From assembly GCA_040772905.1 (NCBI GenBank), contig JAXGXJ010000005.1, forward strand, positions 356,687-420,686: a DNA stretch of 64,000 bases, read 5' to 3'. The notes beneath the pieces are model-generated. The model saw only the letters and a list, made by a program, of their open reading frames with translations, searched no databases and was not told the origin of the DNA. Source of the DNA: JAXGXJ01 sp040772905. Its GTDB lineage: Bacteria; Actinomycetota; Thermoleophilia; RBG-16-64-13. Positions 58,899 to 64,000 of this stretch are shown in pieces (position 1 is the first letter of the stretch; every line of letters begins with the position of its first letter). The translations under genes and the position numbers were made by a program.

Positions 58899-59368
58899 TC
58901 GAGGGGCAGGTGGTGCTGCGCGAGCCGGGAGTGAGCATCGAACGGCTGGAGCAGATAGGGAGGACTCTGGCCCGCGCGTTGAGGCCGGGCGATCTGGTGC
59001 TGCTCTATGGACCGCTCGGGGCGGGAAAGACCACTCTGGTGCGTGCCGTGGCTCGGGCGCTCGAGGTCACCGACCCCGTGCGCAGCCCCTCGTTCACGAT
59101 CGCGAACATATACGCCGGTTCCGTCACAGTGCAGCACCTCGATCTCTACCGGCTGGAAGAGATCGGGGATGACGACGCGCTTGCCCTGGAGGAGTACGTG
59201 GGGGGGCAGGCGGTGACGTTGGTCGAGTGGCCCGAGGCCGGATTGGACAGACTGGGCGACGCTGCGTTCACGGTGCGGATGGATCATCGTTCCTTGGACA
59301 CGCGCTCCGTGGAAGTGGTTGCGGCCGGCGAAGAGGCGGCAGAACGCTGGCGAGAGGCGGCGGGGTGA
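58892..59368 (+). CDS. tsaE: tRNA threonylcarbamoyladenosine biosynthesis ATPase TsaE
   Basis: ATPase that cycles the TsaB-TsaD complex in t6A37 synthesis. 158 residues with LLYGPLGAGKTTLVRAVARAL, given in part, SPSFTIANIY, HLDLYRLEE and TLVEWPE. The GTG start overlaps the UDG stop; GTGs at 58910 and 58913, after GAGGGG, are alternatives. First of the tsaE-tsaB-rimI/tsaD set. Confidence 0.93.
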   Translation: MVVEGQVVLREPGVSIERLEQIGRTLARALRPGDLVLLYGPLGAGKTTLVRAVARALEVTDPVRSPSFTIANIYAGSVTVQHLDLYRLEEIGDDDALALEEYVGGQAVTLVEWPEAGLDRLGDAAFTVRMDHRSLDTRSVEVVAAGEEAAERWREAAG

Positions 59369-60309
59369 TGGCCGCAGACTTGGTGCTGGCGCTCGATGGC
59401 GCCACCGACGTGTGCAGCGCGGCTCTTCTGCGACTTCCCTCTCCGGTGGCGTCCTCGCCGGAAGCCACGGCGGGCGGAGACACGCGGGGAGTATGGCAGC
59501 TGATCGATGAGTCCGCGGCGACCGACGGCAAAGCGCAGGCGCGTGTGTTGCTTCACTTGGTGGATGACATGTTGCGCGCACATGGGGCGGTCGCGGCCGA
59601 CGTGGGTGCTCTGGTGGTGGGTACAGGGCCGGGCACCTTCACAGGCGTACGCATCACTGTGGCCACTGCCAGGGCGCTCGCGTTGGCGTTGTCCGTGCCG
59701 GTGCTAGGCGTGAGCTCACTGGCGGCTCTGGCGGCAGAGGCAGCGTGTACGACGCACGCGATGTCAAAGCGGGCGGGGGAGACCGGCGCCGAGCCACGCC
59801 TGCCCGGCGTGATCGTACCTGTGATCGATGCGCGGCGCGGTCAACTGTTCTACGGTGTGTACAGACGCCGTCAGGACGCGGGAGAGACGTCTTGGAGGCG
59901 GGAGAGCGGCTTCGAAGTGTGTGACCGTGGACGGCTGGGATCCGTCTGCGAGGGTCTCGCGCGGGAGGCGGGGGAAGGCGTGGTGGTGATCGGTGACGCC
60001 TCCCTTCGAGAAGGCTCAGGGCTGCCGAGCCCCGGAGGCCGGACAGCGGCTACGTTCGACGTGGAGTTCCGCGAAACGGCGGTCGCGGCGAGCCGTCTGC
60101 TGAGGGGTCAGGAACATCTGAGCGAGCCCGGTCCTTCGCCGAGCGGGAGCGATCTGAAGCCGTACCTCCTCAGCGCGACCACCGGGAACGCCGCGCCGCT
60201 GGTGCCGGGGACGGCGGGGTCTCCAGAAGGTGTGAAGCCCATATACGTCCGGCCCCCCGACGCCGACATGCACATCACCAAGATGCGCGACCCCTGGAGG
60301 GCCCGATGA
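59368..60309 (+). CDS. tsaB: t6A biosynthesis protein TsaB
   Basis: ASKHA-fold scaffold partner of TsaD. 313 residues beginning LVLALDGATDVCSAALL, with the hallmark VGTGPGTFTGVRI and VIDARRGQLFYGVY. It is longer than E. coli TsaB (231), with several Gly/Ser/Arg-rich stretches in the second half, as in other actinobacteria. TGATG overlap with tsaE; ATGA overlap with the next gene. Confidence 0.92.
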   Translation: MAADLVLALDGATDVCSAALLRLPSPVASSPEATAGGDTRGVWQLIDESAATDGKAQARVLLHLVDDMLRAHGAVAADVGALVVGTGPGTFTGVRITVATARALALALSVPVLGVSSLAALAAEAACTTHAMSKRAGETGAEPRLPGVIVPVIDARRGQLFYGVYRRRQDAGETSWRRESGFEVCDRGRLGSVCEGLAREAGEGVVVIGDASLREGSGLPSPGGRTAATFDVEFRETAVAASRLLRGQEHLSEPGPSPSGSDLKPYLLSATTGNAAPLVPGTAGSPEGVKPIYVRPPDADMHITKMRDPWRAR

Positions 60310-61808
60310 GCGCCGCCTGGCGATCACGGTCGATGGAGCCGCGGGATATCGCTCGGGTGGTGGAGATCGAGCGGGCTTCGTTCCCCGATCCTTGGAGCGC
60401 GGCCATGTTCGCGGACGAGTTGGACTGCGCGACGGGCCTGCACGTCGTGGCGGAAGAGGATGACGGAGATGTGGTGGGCTTTCTCATCGCACGGCAATAC
60501 CCGGACGAATGGCATCTGATGGATCTCGCGGTGAGGGACGACCGGCGCAGGACCGGTGTGGCCTCGGGCCTTCTGGATGGATTCCTGCGGGCGGCGGACT
60601 GTGCCGGCCGGCGGATCATCTTGGAGGTACGGCCGTCGAACGCGGGGGCCCTGGCCCTCTACGAGGCGAGAGGCTTCGCGGTCATCGGGCGGCGTCCCCG
60701 CTACTACACACCCAGTGGCGAGGACGCGGTGGTCATGGAGCGCACGCCGGACGAAGGACCGGGCTTCTCTGGGCCGGTGCTTGCCATCGAGACCTCCTGT
60801 GACGATACCTCGGCGGCTGTGGTGCACACGAGCGGGGGTGTGCTGGCCAATGTGGTCCACTCCCAGGACGCCATCCACGAGCGTTACGGGGGGGTGGTGC
60901 CCGAAGTGGCCAGCCGCGCCCATGTGGAGCGGATGACGGTGGTGGTGCGCGAGGCCCTGCGTCAGGCCGGGATCGCGATGGACGACCTCGCTGCGGTGGC
61001 AGCCACGGTGGGACCGGGTCTCATCGGCGCGCTGCTGGTGGGGGTACAGACGGCCAAGGCCATCGCCTGGAGCAGGTGCCTGCCCTTCTTGCCTGTCAAT
61101 CATCTGCACGGCCATCTGGCGGCGGTGTGGTTGGGCGACCCCGCAGCGCCCTTCCCCATGGTCACCCTGGTCGCTTCAGGGGGACATACGTCGCTCATCC
61201 GCGTGGAGGCCAAGAACAGCTTCGCGCTGCTGGGGCAGACGTTGGACGACGCCGCCGGGGAGGCCTTTGACAAAGGCGCGCGTCTGTTGGGCCTCGGCTA
61301 TCCCGGGGGAAGAGAATTGGATGTGCTGGCCGAGTCGGGGGATCCCGGCGCTTTTCCCTTCCCCATTGGCCTGAGGCGTTCGGAGAGACCCGATTTCTCG
61401 TTCTCCGGTGTGAAGACCGCCCTGTATTACTTGCTGCGCGACATGACCGAGAGCGAACGGAGTGCGCGTGCGGCGGACATCGCTGCCTCGTACCGCGAGG
61501 CCATCGTGACGGCGCTGGTGGAGAAGACCCTGCGCACCGCCGTCGACCAGGGTGCCCGCACCGTGGCGGTGGCAGGCGGAGTGGCCGCGAACTCCTTGCT
61601 GCGCCGGCGGCTCTCGGCTGAGGGCGAAGCACGAGGGCTGCATGTGGTGGTCCCTCCGTTCGCCTACTGCACCGACAACGCCGCCATGGTCGGGGCGGCG
61701 GCACTTCAGGCGCCCGTGCTCCAGTATCCCGAGTATCTTGATATAGACGCTTCGGCGTCTCTGGTGCTCGGGCAGTGGCTTTCCGCGCCACGTTCCGCGA
61801 TTGCGTAA
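60306..61808 (+). CDS. tsaD: RimI acetyltransferase fused to TsaD
   Basis: A 500-residue fusion. Residues 1-150: GNAT N-acetyltransferase of the RimI type (ASFPDPWSAAMFADEL, HLMDLAVRDDRRRTGVASGLL in part, LEVRPSNAGALALYEARGF), which acetylates ribosomal protein S18. From about 158: TsaD (LAIETSCDDTSAAVV; iron ligands in RAHVERM and NHLHGHLAAVW; VASGGHTSLI; FSGVKTALYY; AGGVAANSLLRRRL; YCTDNAAM), the threonylcarbamoyl transferase for t6A37. The stop lies within an upstream CIRCE-like dyad of groESL. Confidence 0.95.
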   Translation: MSAAWRSRSMEPRDIARVVEIERASFPDPWSAAMFADELDCATGLHVVAEEDDGDVVGFLIARQYPDEWHLMDLAVRDDRRRTGVASGLLDGFLRAADCAGRRIILEVRPSNAGALALYEARGFAVIGRRPRYYTPSGEDAVVMERTPDEGPGFSGPVLAIETSCDDTSAAVVHTSGGVLANVVHSQDAIHERYGGVVPEVASRAHVERMTVVVREALRQAGIAMDDLAAVAATVGPGLIGALLVGVQTAKAIAWSRCLPFLPVNHLHGHLAAVWLGDPAAPFPMVTLVASGGHTSLIRVEAKNSFALLGQTLDDAAGEAFDKGARLLGLGYPGGRELDVLAESGDPGAFPFPIGLRRSERPDFSFSGVKTALYYLLRDMTESERSARAADIAASYREAIVTALVEKTLRTAVDQGARTVAVAGGVAANSLLRRRLSAEGEARGLHVVVPPFAYCTDNAAMVGAAALQAPVLQYPEYLDIDASASLVLGQWLSAPRSAIA

Positions 61809-61832
61809 GCACTCTCTCTCCGAGAGTGCCAG
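61806..61832. promoter_or_regulatory. Upstream CIRCE-like HrcA operator
   Basis: TAAGCACTC, nine bases, GAGTGCCAG. The six-base core GCACTC/GAGTGC is a perfect dyad at CIRCE spacing, and the outer bases are degenerate. Its first three bases are the tsaD stop codon. It lies 81 bases (centre to centre) above the second operator and just above the -35 box. Confidence 0.65.
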
Positions 61833-61850
61833 ATTCCTTGCATCAAGTGA

Positions 61851-61879
61851 TTGACAAAACCTGCTGCGGGCCGTAACAT
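61851..61879 (+). promoter_or_regulatory. groESL promoter
   Basis: TTGACA (61851-61856), a 17-base spacer and TAACAT (61874-61879), a strong vegetative-type promoter. The predicted start falls inside the main CIRCE element. Confidence 0.8.
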
Positions 61880-61886
61880 AACGACG

Positions 61887-61913
61887 TTGGCACTCGCAGG
61901 TGAGGAGTGCCAA
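61887..61913. promoter_or_regulatory. CIRCE element (HrcA operator)
   Basis: TTGGCACTC, nine bases, GAGTGCCAA: a perfect 9-bp inverted repeat at the canonical spacing, in the 5' leader of groES. Indicates heat-shock control by the HrcA repressor, whose gene is not in the window. Confidence 0.95.
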
Positions 61914-61988
61914 TTCTGTGAGACAGGTTTTGTACGCCACAGGCACACAGCAGGAACGCACGTAAATCGACAGATGGGAGGATTGCGC

Positions 61989-62285
61989 ATGAAACTGGTG
62001 CCAGTCGAGGACAGGGTCGTGGTCAAGCTTCTGGAACAGGAAGAGATGACCAAGGCTGGTATCGTCCTGCCGGACACCGCCAAAGAGAAGCCGTCGAAGG
62101 GTGAGGTCATCGCCGCAGGCCCGGGCAAGTATTCCGAGAAGGGCGATCTGCTTCCTATGCCCGCCAAAGTCGGCGATGTGGTGGTCTTCGCCAAATACGC
62201 CGGCACCGAAGTGACGCTGGACGGGGAGAAGTATCTGGTCCTGCGCGCCATGCAGGACATCATCGGCGTCCTTCCCCAGGGCTGA
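61989..62285 (+). CDS. groES: Co-chaperonin GroES
   Basis: 10-kDa lid of the GroEL chaperonin, 98 residues, with VPVEDRVVVKLLEQEEMT, GIVLPDTAKEKPSKGEVIA in part (the mobile loop), and VVFAKYAGTEV. ATG follows GGGAGG. Under CIRCE control and followed by groEL after 66 bases. Confidence 0.97.
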   Translation: MKLVPVEDRVVVKLLEQEEMTKAGIVLPDTAKEKPSKGEVIAAGPGKYSEKGDLLPMPAKVGDVVVFAKYAGTEVTLDGEKYLVLRAMQDIIGVLPQG

Positions 62286-62351
62286 GCGGCATTCGTTTCG
62301 AGCTGAAGTTCGTCCGACCCATCCTACGATCGATTCAAGGAGAACTGATCT

Positions 62352-63983
<1,632 letters not shown>

Positions 63984-64000
63984 GACGCACACGGTCTGGG

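Overview
The window is high-GC bacterial chromosome, densely coding on both strands, with no rRNA, insertion sequence, integrase, prophage or CRISPR array that I could see. Several gene orders point to an actinobacterium, probably a deep-branching lineage rather than a classical mycelial or mycobacterial one: argS ... lysA-hom-thrC ... rho, and tsaE-tsaB-rimI/tsaD-groES-groEL. Supporting traits are a PASTA-type Ser/Thr kinase, CIRCE control of groESL, S-layer-homology (SLH) proteins, frequent GTG/TTG starts, many ATGA stop/start overlaps and one probable leaderless mRNA. Hcp, a desulforedoxin-like mini-protein and a YgbA-type protein suggest an anaerobe or microaerophile that meets nitrosative stress. 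Placement below phylum is inference only.

Layout. 1-7 kb: envelope genes (a 5'-truncated nucleotide-sugar dehydratase, an SLH-anchored polysaccharide deacetylase, a degenerate CpaF-like ATPase, a large SLH surface protein). 7-14 kb: a small multi-pass membrane protein, a PASTA kinase, a divergent diadenylate-cyclase-fold protein, a PRC-barrel protein, two hexapeptide acyltransferases (one is CysE) and a DUF1405-PcrB pair. 14-19 kb: sbcDC and a DUF4145 protein. 19-23 kb: a COQ7-like diiron protein, a B12-binding radical SAM enzyme, a 57-residue desulforedoxin-like protein and a DapB-like dehydrogenase. 23-29 kb: hisG, hcp and a Zn/Mn-type ABC importer.

28.7-36 kb is an acetate/monocarboxylate island. 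A 1,222-residue protein joins a PHP phosphoesterase to Cache-PAS-PAS-CBS-DUF294 signalling domains. It is divergent from a SatP transporter that carries an RsbRD_N-like C-terminal domain, and these are followed by ActP (with a large extracytoplasmic insertion) and DUF485. 36-43 kb holds rlmH, an RCK potassium channel, argS, mutM, tRNA-Gly(CCC), a CstR/CsoR-type repressor, an alpha/beta hydrolase whose start seems to be CTG, hpt and a small PD-(D/E)XK-like protein.

43-54.6 kb is a long plus-strand run: lysA-hom-thrC-metallophosphatase-cDPG synthetase-2-phosphoglycerate kinase-GlpX-like-rho-S58 peptidase-panC. The middle of it encodes both steps of the archaeal cyclic 2,3-diphosphoglycerate pathway, placed where actinobacteria usually have thrB, and beside a GlpX homologue whose catalytic GEGE motif is lost. 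54.7-58 kb is a minus-strand set (YgbA, an HPS-RraA fusion, YjbQ, DUF2520). 58-64 kb carries family-4 UDG, tsaE, tsaB, a RimI-TsaD fusion and groES-groEL under two CIRCE-type operators.

The parts most worth following up are the cDPG operon with its altered GlpX and the acetate island with fused signalling domains.
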